The notes: a model not told the origin generated them from the sequence alone. A DNA stretch of 64,000 nt from Mucilaginibacter gracilis (GCF_003633615.1 NZ_RBKU01000001.1:4650001-4714000); one strand, 5' to 3'. Positions 28,084-37,297 are shown, counted from the first letter of the stretch. Translations and numbers: made by a program.

Positions 28084-29736
28084 TTATTCCGTCTGGATCT
28101 TGTAAACGGAAACGCGGTTATGCCCTTCCAGAAACGCGCAGTAATGGCGCTTAGGGATCGCGATGATCCCTTTGATCTCTTCTTCCGTTTCAATCATGCC
28201 CTGCAAAACAGGTGCATGGTTCTTAAGTTCATACACTGCGGCACGTTTACCACCTGCGATAATCAAGCGGTTATCCGTCATTAATTTGATCTCTTTACCT
28301 TCGATCTCGCCGCCAAAGAAACCTGAGGTCAATTTCATTTCCTTAAGCGATGGCGTAATCCATAGGCAACCTTCCGTGGTGAGCACAACGATCTTCAGCG
28401 CGGTTAAAACATCAGTGATCGCTATCTTCGTAAATACTGCTCCAAGATCTAAAACCTCAACAGCGCCCTCCGTGTCGATACGGACCAGAATTTCCCCGAT
28501 CCCGCAATAGAAATGCCCCTTACGCCAAACCATGCAATAAGGATCGAACCGCGTTTCTCCAGGGTTAATGCTGTCATCGTTCAATTGCAATTGCTGGTTC
28601 CTTAGTTGTTTGCCATCCATCGTAAAATGGCTCAGCATTAAACCGTGAATATCATAATGCAATACCGATACGCCTTGGTGCCCGTTGATGCAGCAGCCCA
28701 AAAGCCTTCCCTGCGGCAGCCAATCCAACGTTTTGAGCGTGATCTCCCGCTCAAAGTAGGAATAGGCCAGTAACTTCTGATCGATACGGGTCTTCATGTT
28801 TTCTGCTACGATGAATATATGGTCAGAAAGGCCCGGATCGGCCAGCAGGCATAAGGGTAAAGTATGCGCTATCATTTTAAAAAGGAACTGGTAAGTTATT
28901 TTACCTTCCCAATTGGCGCGTAAAAAATGGATCTCCCCATTGCGCATCCCCATGCCCAAAAGCTGGTCATGAAAAGTCGCCATGTTGTACCAGCTCGTAT
29001 CATTGCGCAGCGACACATAATCAGGCTTGGTATAAACGGGAGGCAATTGTAAGCCTCTTTGTATAAAACGGGTCGCATCGGAGGTCAGTAAGCGGTCTTC
29101 CGGTAAAAAGTTACCGATAAGTTTAAGCGCGCTGGTATCGTTCAATTCCACTTGCTGGCTCACCACTTCAAAGGCGATACCCAAAGCCGCTTCCTGTAAA
29201 CCCGGTTCCGGATACCGCCGGTTAATATCGGTCAGTACATTCAAAAATGCTATTCTTTTTAAACGCGGTACATGAGTACTGTATAGATAAGTGATCTCTC
29301 TTGCCAAATGTTGCTCTTCCGCATCACGGCTCAGCTCTAAGTAATCAGTCAAACAAGCCTCAGGATGCCCCGCACCTTTCCAGCCGTCAAGCAATATCGC
29401 TTTAGCTTCTTCCCGGGCCGCGAGTTTATCAACCAGAACAGTTGCGGCCTTCTGATAAGCTTTTGCCAAACGCAATTCTTCGATGGTTTTCCGGTAATAC
29501 ATTTCTGCCTTTTCTTCCCTACCCAGTTTCCGGTACAGGTCGCCCACCTTTTCACTTTGATCGAGCTCCAGATAAATAGCGATCGCTTCGTCCAATAAAC
29601 CTCCCTTTTCGAGACATTCCGCAGCCATCCTGTCATTCTTCACATGCTCCCGGTACAAGGCGGCGGCTTCGCGGAAGAGTTTACCTTGCTGCAATACATT
29701 CGTTGCCGAAAAAAAAATTACCCAGCAGATGCGCAT
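28084..29736 (-). CDS. C-terminal part of a split bpX-type TPR + beta-propeller protein
   Basis: This 550-residue frame reads as the continuation of the gene at 29681-30817. Its first real segment, LQQGKLFREAAALYREHVKN, directly extends the helical repeats that end the upstream frame. TPR-like helices (about 15-190: AAECLEKGGLLDEAIAIYLE, KAEMYYRKTIEELRLAKAY) precede about 350 residues of beta-rich, propeller-like sequence (GRLLGCCINGHQGVSVLHYD, WRKGHFYCGIGEILVRIDTE, ITDVLTALKIVVLTTEGCLW). The apparent start MRICWVIFF is an artefact of the shifted frame. Propeller scaffolds of this sort are part of MoxR-vWA-beta-propeller ternary systems. It is the last gene of the operon. Confidence 0.7.
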   Translation of the reverse strand: MRICWVIFFSATNVLQQGKLFREAAALYREHVKNDRMAAECLEKGGLLDEAIAIYLELDQSEKVGDLYRKLGREEKAEMYYRKTIEELRLAKAYQKAATVLVDKLAAREEAKAILLDGWKGAGHPEACLTDYLELSRDAEEQHLAREITYLYSTHVPRLKRIAFLNVLTDINRRYPEPGLQEAALGIAFEVVSQQVELNDTSALKLIGNFLPEDRLLTSDATRFIQRGLQLPPVYTKPDYVSLRNDTSWYNMATFHDQLLGMGMRNGEIHFLRANWEGKITYQFLFKMIAHTLPLCLLADPGLSDHIFIVAENMKTRIDQKLLAYSYFEREITLKTLDWLPQGRLLGCCINGHQGVSVLHYDIHGLMLSHFTMDGKQLRNQQLQLNDDSINPGETRFDPYCMVWRKGHFYCGIGEILVRIDTEGAVEVLDLGAVFTKIAITDVLTALKIVVLTTEGCLWITPSLKEMKLTSGFFGGEIEGKEIKLMTDNRLIIAGGKRAAVYELKNHAPVLQGMIETEEEIKGIIAIPKRHYCAFLEGHNRVSVYKIQTE

Positions 29737-30817
29737 AGATATAGGCCGCTCTTTTATAATTGCCAGCTGCTATCGCGTCGTTAGCGGCTTTCTCATAACG
29801 TTGGCGCAATTGCTGGTTATAAGCGTCCAAATTCCAGCCATCTACCCTCCGGCCACCGCCCAAATTCCTTAAGTTAAAATCTGTGGACCGCCGCGTGAGT
29901 TTAGTTGAGGGCGGCGCAGTTCCCCTGTTTAAATAAGCACTGCTCAAAGGGATCGCATATTGCAGGGCCTCGTCAGTATCTTTATCAAAAAGGTCCATCA
30001 GACGTTTCAGCTCCGAGTCCCGCTTTTTATCCAGATCAGCTAAACGCTGCCCTACCCATTCTTCCATCTTTTGAAAAAGGCCCTTCGAAGCATAACCGGA
30101 TCGCAGGCCTTCACCGGTAAAAAACCAGGAAAACGGCATCAGGAGCACCTTACCGATCAGGGCCAGCATCAAAATAAAATACAAACCCAATTGTTCCAAA
30201 GCGTTGAACACTGGTTTGCCGTATTTCAGGATAGCCGTTTCATCCGGATCAGCCCCCGGTATTTCTTCCAGCGGCTTTGAACCCACATCGTCTTTTAGCG
30301 AATCCAGCACATCTTCCGGCTCTTCCACGGCCTCCAGTCCGATCCGCTGCAACACCGGCGGCTCCGCTAAACCCGGATGGGCAAATGACCAATCTGACCC
30401 GGCCGCCGATTTTAAATGCACAAAAGCACTTAATTCAACTTCATCTTTAGCCTCAAAACCCACCAGCCCGATCACCGGATGAAAAACCTGCATATCCCAA
30501 AGCAATAAGCTTTTCAATTCATCACCACCCACAACGGGCCAAAGCTCGGATTGCAAAGGAATAAAAAGCCGATCGGCCATACAGGTGTATGGGTATCGGA
30601 TCAGGGCTTTTGCAGGCAAAGCTTTGCCGAAAACAACGAACATACCAGAACCTGTATCGCTTGCCATACCCTCCGGCATAATCCAGCACCGTAGGGTATG
30701 CAGGTCAATACGCCAACGGTCCATTCCCCTGAACCAGTCCATAGGCGAACCACCAGGCAAAAATGCCCCAGCGATAGGTTTCTGATTTTGTTCCCGGTAA
30801 AGGAGCTTAAGTTGCAT
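29681..30817 (-). CDS. N-terminal part of a split bpX-type protein with membrane segment
   Basis: A 378-residue frame starting 1 base after the stop of the vWA/propeller gene. Residues 1-165 are beta-rich (FRGMDRWRIDLHTLRCWIMP, MFVVFGKALPAKALIRYPYT). An acidic linker follows, then one hydrophobic helix at about 215-240 (LGLYFILMLALIGKVLLMPF), then charged helices and a TPR-like start (YEKAANDAIAAGNYKRAAYIYAHLLGN). The frame ends in nonsense after a run of nine A/T at 29709-29717. With eight, it would continue into the 550-residue frame to give one protein of about 910 residues. The layout suits the bpX6-like component of ternary systems, but the exact bpX class is my inference. Confidence 0.65.
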   Translation of the reverse strand: MQLKLLYREQNQKPIAGAFLPGGSPMDWFRGMDRWRIDLHTLRCWIMPEGMASDTGSGMFVVFGKALPAKALIRYPYTCMADRLFIPLQSELWPVVGGDELKSLLLWDMQVFHPVIGLVGFEAKDEVELSAFVHLKSAAGSDWSFAHPGLAEPPVLQRIGLEAVEEPEDVLDSLKDDVGSKPLEEIPGADPDETAILKYGKPVFNALEQLGLYFILMLALIGKVLLMPFSWFFTGEGLRSGYASKGLFQKMEEWVGQRLADLDKKRDSELKRLMDLFDKDTDEALQYAIPLSSAYLNRGTAPPSTKLTRRSTDFNLRNLGGGRRVDGWNLDAYNQQLRQRYEKAANDAIAAGNYKRAAYIYAHLLGNFFFGNECIAAR

Positions 30818-30818
30818 A

Positions 30819-33185
30819 CTATTTCAAACGTTTGATAAAGCTGTCTATATAATCCCTGTAAAAATCACCGGCAAGCATCACTCCAGCTTGCCTGTTTCCC
30901 GTAAAATAAGGCGATCCCGTGATCTTACCATCTGCGCTCCAGCAGGCGGTTGGCTGATCAACCACTAAAATAACACTACATTCGGCGATATTGGCATCAG
31001 CGCTTTTTAAATGCAAAAGCCCCCGCGAATCCAATACAGCTTCGCTTCCATCCGCCCAACTGAATTTAGTGAATTTCAAATAAGGCAAGTGTGCCAGTTC
31101 AATATTTTCCTGTTTAAGGGGTTTAACCCATTGTACCGCGGCCAAACTGTTCTCCTTCCAGCTTAAATGCCTATCGTTTGCCGCCAGGTTCAATTCCCGT
31201 TGATCAATAAAGATCTTACCTGCGGTATGCACATAAATATTTTTAGCTGAGTTGATCACGCTGTATCCATTATTGACGAGCTTTTTAATTTGGTTTAATA
31301 CCTGGAAATGGGCCGTCACCTGGAGCGTTTTGACATCCTTCCGGCCAAGATCAGCTGGTTTGGTATGCCCTGATTGCGGATCTACCAGGATCACATCATT
31401 TTCTCTTGTGATGTAGAAAAGCCCTTTAGCGAACCGGACCTCCTGCGCTTTGATCTTCTCGATGTTATGCACCATGATCGAGATGTTGGCCATATCTACC
31501 TGGTAGATTTTCACGTAGGCTTCCTGTAAATTCCGGATCAGGAGGTATACATAACGCGGGCTTTCTCCCCAAAAGGAATCACCGGGTTCTATTTGTTCGA
31601 TCAATTCCCGGCCGCCCTCATCCTTGATCGTCCAGTACAGCACCCGCCGGTCCTGCGTAATAATGATCGTTTGCCCTGTGCCGCACTTAAAAATACTATC
31701 ATGTTTAAATTTGATCTTCGAGGCCGGGAACAACAACGGAAATTCAGTTTGCTGGAGCATAGCGGGCAAACCCGCCATATTCCGTTTTTGCAAAATCGTA
31801 CTTCTCCGGTTCCAGAGTGTTTCCTCCAGGTCAATTAAAGCCCTGTTTACGATCTTATGTTTTTTGCCGCGCGTCTCAAACATCGTAATCTGACCGTCCC
31901 GCCCGACTTCGACTAGGTAATCCAGTTGGTCGCGAATGGTTGCGAAGGCCTGTTGGAACTCCGCATCCAACCGGTACTGGCCACCGGTGATCAATATATA
32001 TTTCCCTTGCGGAGCAGCCTGCTCCGCCATTAGTTTCTTCAATTGCGGCCCACATCCCAATGCCGGGTCCAGTTTTTCCAAAGTACTGATGATACCTTCT
32101 TTGCTCGTCAGATCCATCGGGCCATATCCTTTGCCGCCTAAGGCCCAGGCCTTCATCCGGTCTTGCTTCCGGTTCTCGCTGAATGCTAGAGCCGATGCCA
32201 GGGCGAACACCCGCGGCGTGCCCCACATTTTCAGGGTCGTATCTAAAAGCACGTGCCATTCTTGGTGCACGTTATTGGGCAGCTCTTCCCGCTGTAAAAA
32301 AAGCGCTTCATTATTGGCTAGCCTGGCGGTCAACAACAGATCATCCTGCGCCAATTCGCTTAAAAGTAATTTATCAAAGTGTCCGCGATTGCTGATATCC
32401 GACACCCCGCCGATAGACTGGTCGCTGCTCCCGGCCAAATGCATCGGAATATTGAGCGCCGCCGTGATTCTTTTGGCCAGCCGCGCCAAGCCAACAGTTT
32501 TGATATCGCTTTCCAGCTGCGCCATTAATTCATCGGGAACCGGAGCTGGAAGCGGAATATCCACCGGGGCAGGTATTTCGGCCATACCTGTCCGTAATTT
32601 CATTTCGAGGGCAGCCGTATTTTTTAATTCATCCAAAGCAGAAGCCAACGGCATCAAGTCGCTTTGTAACACCGTAAACCCGAAATCAAAATTTTTGTTG
32701 AAAATAGCATCGTCAAGCGCACCACTCCGGAAAGTTTGAAGTAAGGATTTTAATGGTCTAACATCGCTATTTTCCTTCCCTGCCAATACCGCCTGGCATA
32801 ACGCGACCCGGCTTATGCCTGACCGGTAGCTAAAAGGCAATGCATTCACCAATTTCATCAAGTCCAACGCCTGCTGCACCAGTTGCTTCGCCAAGAGGTG
32901 TTCAGCTTCCAGGTAACCGGGTCGGTACCCCAACGGTCTTAAATGCACCTCCGGTTCAAACAAGGTTTCGTAGTTATCCTTACAGGCGCAAAGTACCAAC
33001 AAGACTGTACCCAAATGAATATCACGCGACAGTTCCAAGGCCTCCAGAATAAAATTCAGATCCTCCTGGTAACAGATCGTGCGGCCATTGGCAAATTCTA
33101 CCACACTCCCATTATCGGCCCACTTCCAGAAATAACCGGCAGTTGCCCGGAAATAACTGATCGTTTTCGTCTCCTGGTTAATCAT
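30819..33185 (-). CDS. vWA-like plus beta-propeller protein of a MoxR ternary system
   Basis: A 788-residue cytoplasmic protein. The N-terminal region (1-290) is helical. Residues about 305-465 read as a von Willebrand A-like domain: WHVLLDTTLKMWGTPRVFAL in place of the usual DxSxS metal site, MKAWALGGKGYGPMDL, then KYILITGGQYRLDAEF. Only DTT is left of the canonical metal triad, so the site may be degenerate. Residues about 480-780 are beta-rich repeats (QTIIITQDRRVLYWTIKDEG, VYLLIRNLQEAYVKIYQVDM, GLFYITRENDVILVDPQSG) that fit a beta-propeller. A MoxR ATPase two genes upstream completes the pair. In other MoxR systems the ATPase remodels the vWA partner. Confidence 0.75.
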   Translation of the reverse strand: MINQETKTISYFRATAGYFWKWADNGSVVEFANGRTICYQEDLNFILEALELSRDIHLGTVLLVLCACKDNYETLFEPEVHLRPLGYRPGYLEAEHLLAKQLVQQALDLMKLVNALPFSYRSGISRVALCQAVLAGKENSDVRPLKSLLQTFRSGALDDAIFNKNFDFGFTVLQSDLMPLASALDELKNTAALEMKLRTGMAEIPAPVDIPLPAPVPDELMAQLESDIKTVGLARLAKRITAALNIPMHLAGSSDQSIGGVSDISNRGHFDKLLLSELAQDDLLLTARLANNEALFLQREELPNNVHQEWHVLLDTTLKMWGTPRVFALASALAFSENRKQDRMKAWALGGKGYGPMDLTSKEGIISTLEKLDPALGCGPQLKKLMAEQAAPQGKYILITGGQYRLDAEFQQAFATIRDQLDYLVEVGRDGQITMFETRGKKHKIVNRALIDLEETLWNRRSTILQKRNMAGLPAMLQQTEFPLLFPASKIKFKHDSIFKCGTGQTIIITQDRRVLYWTIKDEGGRELIEQIEPGDSFWGESPRYVYLLIRNLQEAYVKIYQVDMANISIMVHNIEKIKAQEVRFAKGLFYITRENDVILVDPQSGHTKPADLGRKDVKTLQVTAHFQVLNQIKKLVNNGYSVINSAKNIYVHTAGKIFIDQRELNLAANDRHLSWKENSLAAVQWVKPLKQENIELAHLPYLKFTKFSWADGSEAVLDSRGLLHLKSADANIAECSVILVVDQPTACWSADGKITGSPYFTGNRQAGVMLAGDFYRDYIDSFIKRLK

Positions 33186-33885
33186 GATCCAATTGCGTTA
33201 AACGCACTGCACTACGGCGCGCTGCCTGGAAAGCTGATAAAGGAATGGCTTGCCAGGTATTATCCGGCGTAAAAAGCGCTAAATTGTCTTCAGCCTGAAA
33301 GAGATCAGCTTTTAACATCGTAGCCAGCACCGGCGGATCGAGATCATACCCGGTAGGTATCAGCAAGCGGTCATCCGCCCAAAAAGTCCTGCCGGGCAGT
33401 TGTGGCAGTGGTTTCCCTAAAACCAGCACCTCTGCCTGGGCTGAAACCGCAAAACGTAAAGCGCGGAGCCGCGTTTCCGGCGCAGTTTCCGCATAAGCTT
33501 TCCAGGTGGATAGATCGGTCAATAGGGCAAAGGCTTCCCGGGTTCTCTCCGAACGGGCTAAGCGTACATCCACATGCAAAAACACCTTGCCCGGCAAAGC
33601 GGAAACTGGCAATTGCACCGGTAAAAAAGTCTTTAACACCTGCCAATCGAGCACCGGCAATTTCGCGACAGGGGTTTGACCACCCGAAGGAAAAAGCAAA
33701 CCATTCGTGTCCAATAAATAAGTGTTCAAAACCGGTAAAGAAAGTACCCGTTTGTCCGTGTTCACGGCATCAATACCGCGTAGCCAGATCAAATCCCCCT
33801 CCGCCGCAGCTTTAAGACCGGTTATCCCGCGCAAATTACCCAATGTATCTGCGTACTTATCCTCCAGGACGACTATCTTTTCCAT
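33178..33885 (-). CDS. bpX-type accessory protein of the ternary system
   Basis: A 235-residue protein of mixed alpha/beta character with no signal or membrane segment. The start at 33885 makes a TGATG overlap with the ATPase stop. An ATG 27 bases further upstream lies inside the ATPase gene and is less likely. The C-terminal sequence NLALFTPDNTWQAIPLSAFQ then ARRSAVRLTQLD resembles a repeated small domain used in these systems. It overlaps the vWA gene by 8 bases, so all three are translationally coupled. I cannot assign the exact bpX class without a profile search, and no catalytic residues are evident. Confidence 0.6.
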   Translation of the reverse strand: MEKIVVLEDKYADTLGNLRGITGLKAAAEGDLIWLRGIDAVNTDKRVLSLPVLNTYLLDTNGLLFPSGGQTPVAKLPVLDWQVLKTFLPVQLPVSALPGKVFLHVDVRLARSERTREAFALLTDLSTWKAYAETAPETRLRALRFAVSAQAEVLVLGKPLPQLPGRTFWADDRLLIPTGYDLDPPVLATMLKADLFQAEDNLALFTPDNTWQAIPLSAFQAARRSAVRLTQLDHD

Positions 33886-35036
33886 CAGGCAGTATGCATG
33901 ATCTTCTTCCAAAGCTCATCAATCGGCTTTTTAACGTAAGTGCGTTGCTCCTCGTTGCCTATCCAGTCGCAGCGGCTGTTCAAGTGCATCAACCGATCCT
34001 TGATCACCGAACGTTCAGCCATCGATATCTCTTGCTGCCATTGCTCGCTTAATTCCTGTACTTCGGAATAAATATCATCCGCGTTGGGTAAAGCACTCAA
34101 AGAAGCCCTCGGATGGCTGGCTTCATTTTTTTCTGAGGTATCTACTACGGCGTTCACAATATTGCTGATGATCTCGCGCTGCTCTTCGGTATCCCAAATA
34201 TGGCGCAATACCCAAAGGTCAGAAGCGATGGCTTTTTCCCTTTTACAGATCAGCGCGCTTGCCGCGATCAGGCGCTGCAATTTAACCGCACGCCTGTCTG
34301 ATACCGCCAAACCCGAGTTACGCAATTTTTGAACCAGTTCTATATAATCTTTACGGATACCGCTCAGATCGATCAAAGATGTTTGTTGTTGTAAAGCTCG
34401 AACCTCCTCGGTGCCGATACTCGGTTTTTCGGAACCCGTCTTTTGTTCCAGCATCCAGCCAGCATCCAGCAGCGCGTTCAATTGTTGCGGTTCCACGTTA
34501 TCGCAGCGTACCCGGATCAAAAAACGGTCAAATAAAGCTTGCAAGGCCTCATCTTCGGGTAAATGATTACTTGCACCGATCACCATCAAAGCAGGTAAAG
34601 CACGGGTTTCTCTTCCCCTGCGGAAGATCTTTTCATTCAATACCATTAATAAACTATTCAGGATAGCGCTATTGGCATTCAAAAGCTCATCCAAAAAGAT
34701 CAGCGAGGCCTCGGGGAGCATCCCCTCTGTATTGGTCACCAGTTCCCCATCGCGCAATTTTCGGATATCAAAAGGGCCAAATAACTCGTTCGGCTCGGTA
34801 AATCGGGTCAGCAGGTATTCAAAGGTTTTGCCATCCAATAACTTAGATAATTCCCTTACTGTCGCACTTTTGGCCGTACCCGGAGGACCGAGTAAAAACA
34901 AGTTCTCCCGGCCCACCAGGCAAATGCCCATCAGGTCAATAATCTCATCTTTACCCACAAAGGTTTCTTTGAGGTGGCGCAATACGGCCTGCAGTTTATC
35001 GATCGTTATAAATTCCTTATTCGTAGTGGTTGTCAT
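33885..35036 (-). CDS. MoxR-family AAA+ ATPase
   Basis: A 383-residue AAA+ ATPase of the MoxR/RavA group. Walker A is GPPGTAKSA at residues 50-58, Walker B is LIFLDELLN at 112-120, followed by the sensor-1 region ALPALMVIGASNHLPEDEAL and the Arg-finger/lid segment LFDRFLIRVRCDN. The C-terminal helical part (WQQEISMAERSVIKDRLMHL and beyond) is longer than in minimal MoxR proteins and may dock partners. It is sandwiched between bpX-type genes, with a 1-base TAATG overlap upstream and TGATG downstream. It is expected to drive conformational change of the vWA/propeller partner using ATP. Confidence 0.92.
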   Translation of the reverse strand: MTTTTNKEFITIDKLQAVLRHLKETFVGKDEIIDLMGICLVGRENLFLLGPPGTAKSATVRELSKLLDGKTFEYLLTRFTEPNELFGPFDIRKLRDGELVTNTEGMLPEASLIFLDELLNANSAILNSLLMVLNEKIFRRGRETRALPALMVIGASNHLPEDEALQALFDRFLIRVRCDNVEPQQLNALLDAGWMLEQKTGSEKPSIGTEEVRALQQQTSLIDLSGIRKDYIELVQKLRNSGLAVSDRRAVKLQRLIAASALICKREKAIASDLWVLRHIWDTEEQREIISNIVNAVVDTSEKNEASHPRASLSALPNADDIYSEVQELSEQWQQEISMAERSVIKDRLMHLNSRCDWIGNEEQRTYVKKPIDELWKKIMHTA

Positions 35037-35671
35037 TATTTGATTGTTTTCAGTTCGGCCAGTTCCAAACCTGGCCAGAATAATTCCTGGTGCATACCGG
35101 TCACTTCGGTTAATGCCGTTATTTCAGCGTCGCTTTTTAAACGCCCCCTGTCGCGGTGCGCGATGATCCGGTCGAGATACATTAATCGCAAGCAGCTATC
35201 GTTTAATATCCTATCGGTATTTATCATCGTCTCCACCTTGAATCCGACCGACGAAAATGGCCACGAAGCCGCGGTCTTCCGTAAGGCTAACACCAAAGGA
35301 TCATCCGGAGAGATCCCACTACTGAACTGGAACAGCGGCCGCAAATGCCGGAACAGCAGATCGACCGAATAAATGGCAGACGCGTCGGCTTCACCGCCAT
35401 AAGGCGATAAATAAACGGGGATCACTTCCGCTTCCAGTTCCCGCAAAAGCACCAGTTGAATGGCGCGGAATAAATACTGCGCCGCCCAAAGCGCCGCATC
35501 CGTATTCAATTCCGGTACCTGAGCCGGCATTTCCATCCGCATAGCGGCTTCGTACTGGCGGATAAGATCCACCGATATCAATAGATCAGCTCCCTCAAAA
35601 TCCACCAACTCCCGCGGCACATCCACCACACCTTCGCTAAATAACCGGGTTAAAAATTCGCTGAGTTTCAC
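35036..35671 (-). CDS. bpX-type helical protein, first gene of the overlapping core
   Basis: A 211-residue, mostly helical protein (MKLSEFLTRLFSEGVVDVPR, DAALWAAQYLFRAIQLVLLR, SPDDPLVLALRKTAASWPFS, LRLMYLDRIIAHRDRGRL). There is no signal peptide and no catalytic motif. Its stop and the MoxR start share one base (TAATG), which implies coupled translation. The length, helical make-up and position directly before a MoxR ATPase fit a small bpX accessory component, perhaps bpX4-like. That class name is a guess from memory of the family layout and needs a profile search. Confidence 0.55.
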   Translation of the reverse strand: MKLSEFLTRLFSEGVVDVPRELVDFEGADLLISVDLIRQYEAAMRMEMPAQVPELNTDAALWAAQYLFRAIQLVLLRELEAEVIPVYLSPYGGEADASAIYSVDLLFRHLRPLFQFSSGISPDDPLVLALRKTAASWPFSSVGFKVETMINTDRILNDSCLRLMYLDRIIAHRDRGRLKSDAEITALTEVTGMHQELFWPGLELAELKTIK

Positions 35672-35734
35672 TTGCTTTAAATTAAAACAAATATTCTGAA
35701 TAAAGCAAAAAAGGAAAGCTCCGCTTTACGATCC

Positions 35735-36590
35735 TCAATAACAATCCCAATAACTGGTTATGCTTTGTTCCCCACAATCTTTACAGACATAGAAATAGAT
35801 ATTACCGAGATCACCGATCATGATGCCATGCGGCGACCAGTTGTCCGAGGCCGGGTTTTTCACACCCTCTTCGGTATCCTCGCTGGATAACTGGAAGAAA
35901 AATTCCTTGGTTTTGCCGCAGTCACAAACCGGGTTATGTGCAGGCTGCGTAAAGCTGGGATATCCGCCACACTTCGTTCGCTGAATGGCCGAATACTTAC
36001 CCATAAAATACTCCGAAAGTTCTTCACCGTATTGCTCCTCGATATCGTTGATTACGTTATCAAAATCATCATCCATTGGAAAATCAATCACGCGTTCCGG
36101 TTCGAGCCTGCAATCCGGTATCCGTTCCTCTGTGTTCTCGTCAGTTTCCGGCTCCGGGACCGCCAGCGTCTTTAGCCCCTCCTTATCGGCAATAATACAC
36201 GAACATCTTATGGCCCGCCAGGAAAGGTTCCGAATAAGCATCGGGGCAAGTGCTGTTCGGGCACCGGAACAACTGGAACAGATCCTTACCCTTCGGGTAA
36301 TAATGTTCCGGGAAATCCCTTTGATACAATTGCAGGACAAAGTTCAGTGGCCTATCACACACGTCGCAGCAGGGATAGGTATCCAAACCGTTCAGGTTAG
36401 GCGCTCCTCCAAACTTGCTTAATTTAGGATTGATCGGTCCAGCCGTTGTTCTCGGGTTCAGGATCACGGCGCGCTTTTGATAACGCTTCAAAGCATGCTG
36501 AACATAAGGCGTTTGAATGAACTGCTCCGGGCTCAGGTCCAGCTTGCCGCCCTCATCTGTCTTACCGAATAACTTACTGAACAAACCCAT
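35735..36590 (-). pseudogene. DUF1963 (YwqG-like) protein, frameshifted
   Basis: Two frames form one protein of about 280 residues. The first (36183-36590) starts MGLFSKLFGKTDEGGK and includes LSKFGGAPNLNGLDTYPCCD and PLNFVLQLYQRDF, the typical start of a DUF1963/YwqG domain. It ends too soon at MFVYYCR. The second frame continues with ADKEGLKTLAVPEPETDENT, IQRTKCGGYPSFTQPAH, KEFFFQLSSED and GDLGNIYFYVCKDCGEQS, which complete the domain. One extra base near 36190-36200 explains the break. The 201-residue frame's own N-terminus (MSCNCIKGISRN...) is read-through noise. DUF1963 function is unknown. Cys pairs suggest metal binding. Confidence 0.7.
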
Positions 36591-36816
36591 CTTTGATATT
36601 GATATAAGGAACTAATAATTCACTGGTGGTAAAGGGCAGGAACCGGGTGATCTGGTTCAGGACCGGATCATATAAAACCTCCACATAAACCTCATCAACG
36701 CGGTAGAGCTGGATGAGGTGGCCGTCTTCCTGCCGGTCACCCAAACAGGCCCGGCTAAAGATAGCTTCTCCTTTTTGGATATCATCCATGGCCATAAAAT
36801 CATAGATCCCGATCAT
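36574..36816 (-). CDS. Small hypothetical protein coupled to the DUF1963 gene
   Basis: An 80-residue soluble protein (MIGIYDFMAMDDIQKGEAIF...VDEVYVEVLYDPVLNQITR). Its end overlaps the DUF1963 start by 17 bases, so they share a transcript. I recognise no family. Confidence 0.5.
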   Translation of the reverse strand: MIGIYDFMAMDDIQKGEAIFSRACLGDRQEDGHLIQLYRVDEVYVEVLYDPVLNQITRFLPFTTSELLVPYINIKDGFVQ

Positions 36817-36843
36817 AGGCCCAAAATATAAAATATTTACAAA

Positions 36844-37077
36844 TTAGGAGAATAGTACCTGGAGCTGCTCAGCGACTGCTTGCAGTAAGCCCGGCACCAG
36901 GGCCTTGCTTTGACACATTTGCTCAGGGCTGACCAAAGCGCGGTACTGCTCCTCGTTATCCGTTTCAAAGATCACCGGGATACCCGCGATGATAATTTCG
37001 ACACGCGGCACATAACCTTGCTGTATCCGCATTTCAAATTCGAGCTCCTCGCCGTTAAAGTCAACGGGTAATAGCAT
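36844..37077 (-). CDS. Small conserved Bacteroidota protein, unknown function
   Basis: A 77-residue protein starting MLLPVDFNGEELEFEMRI, with IPVIFETDNEEQYRALVSPE and a helical end LLQAVAEQLQVLF. Proteins with this pattern (basic beta-strands, FE-D-E-x-YRAL, then a helix) are common in Bacteroidota and unassigned. The frame is open further upstream to 37185, but that extension (arginine-rich MVARIVRRHLKSPTQH) is unlike the family, so I place the start at the internal ATG. It is in line with the DUF1963 pair. Confidence 0.5.
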   Translation of the reverse strand: MLLPVDFNGEELEFEMRIQQGYVPRVEIIIAGIPVIFETDNEEQYRALVSPEQMCQSKALVPGLLQAVAEQLQVLFS

Positions 37078-37212
37078 CGGTTCAGCTTGCTCCACGGGCG
37101 AAGATACTAATCCTCGTCCGTATCTGCCGGAAGCCAAGTGTTGCGTTGGGCTTTTCAAGTGCCTTCTCACTATCCTGGCCACCAAATGCGCTTATGCAAT
37201 TATCTGCTAAAT

Positions 37213-37249
37213 AAAAAGCAGCATACTCCCCTGGATATGCTGCTCATTT
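37213..37249 (-). terminator. Terminator after the zinc-protease gene
   Basis: AGCAGCATA (37217-37225) pairs with TATGCTGCT (37236-37244) around a 10-base loop. On the minus strand it is followed by TTTTTAT. It lies about 50 bases after the stop at 37298 and ends the second Sus-type locus. A T-run on the plus side makes it potentially bidirectional. Confidence 0.75.
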
Positions 37250-37297
37250 TTAACTGACTTATAAAGAACGATGAAGATTTTAATTTTTGACACCCCT

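Noticed and set aside
29681..29736. MRICWVIFF as a real start of the 550-residue protein
   Set aside because: The first residues are read-through of the homopolymer region in another frame. The helix pattern continues from the upstream gene instead.
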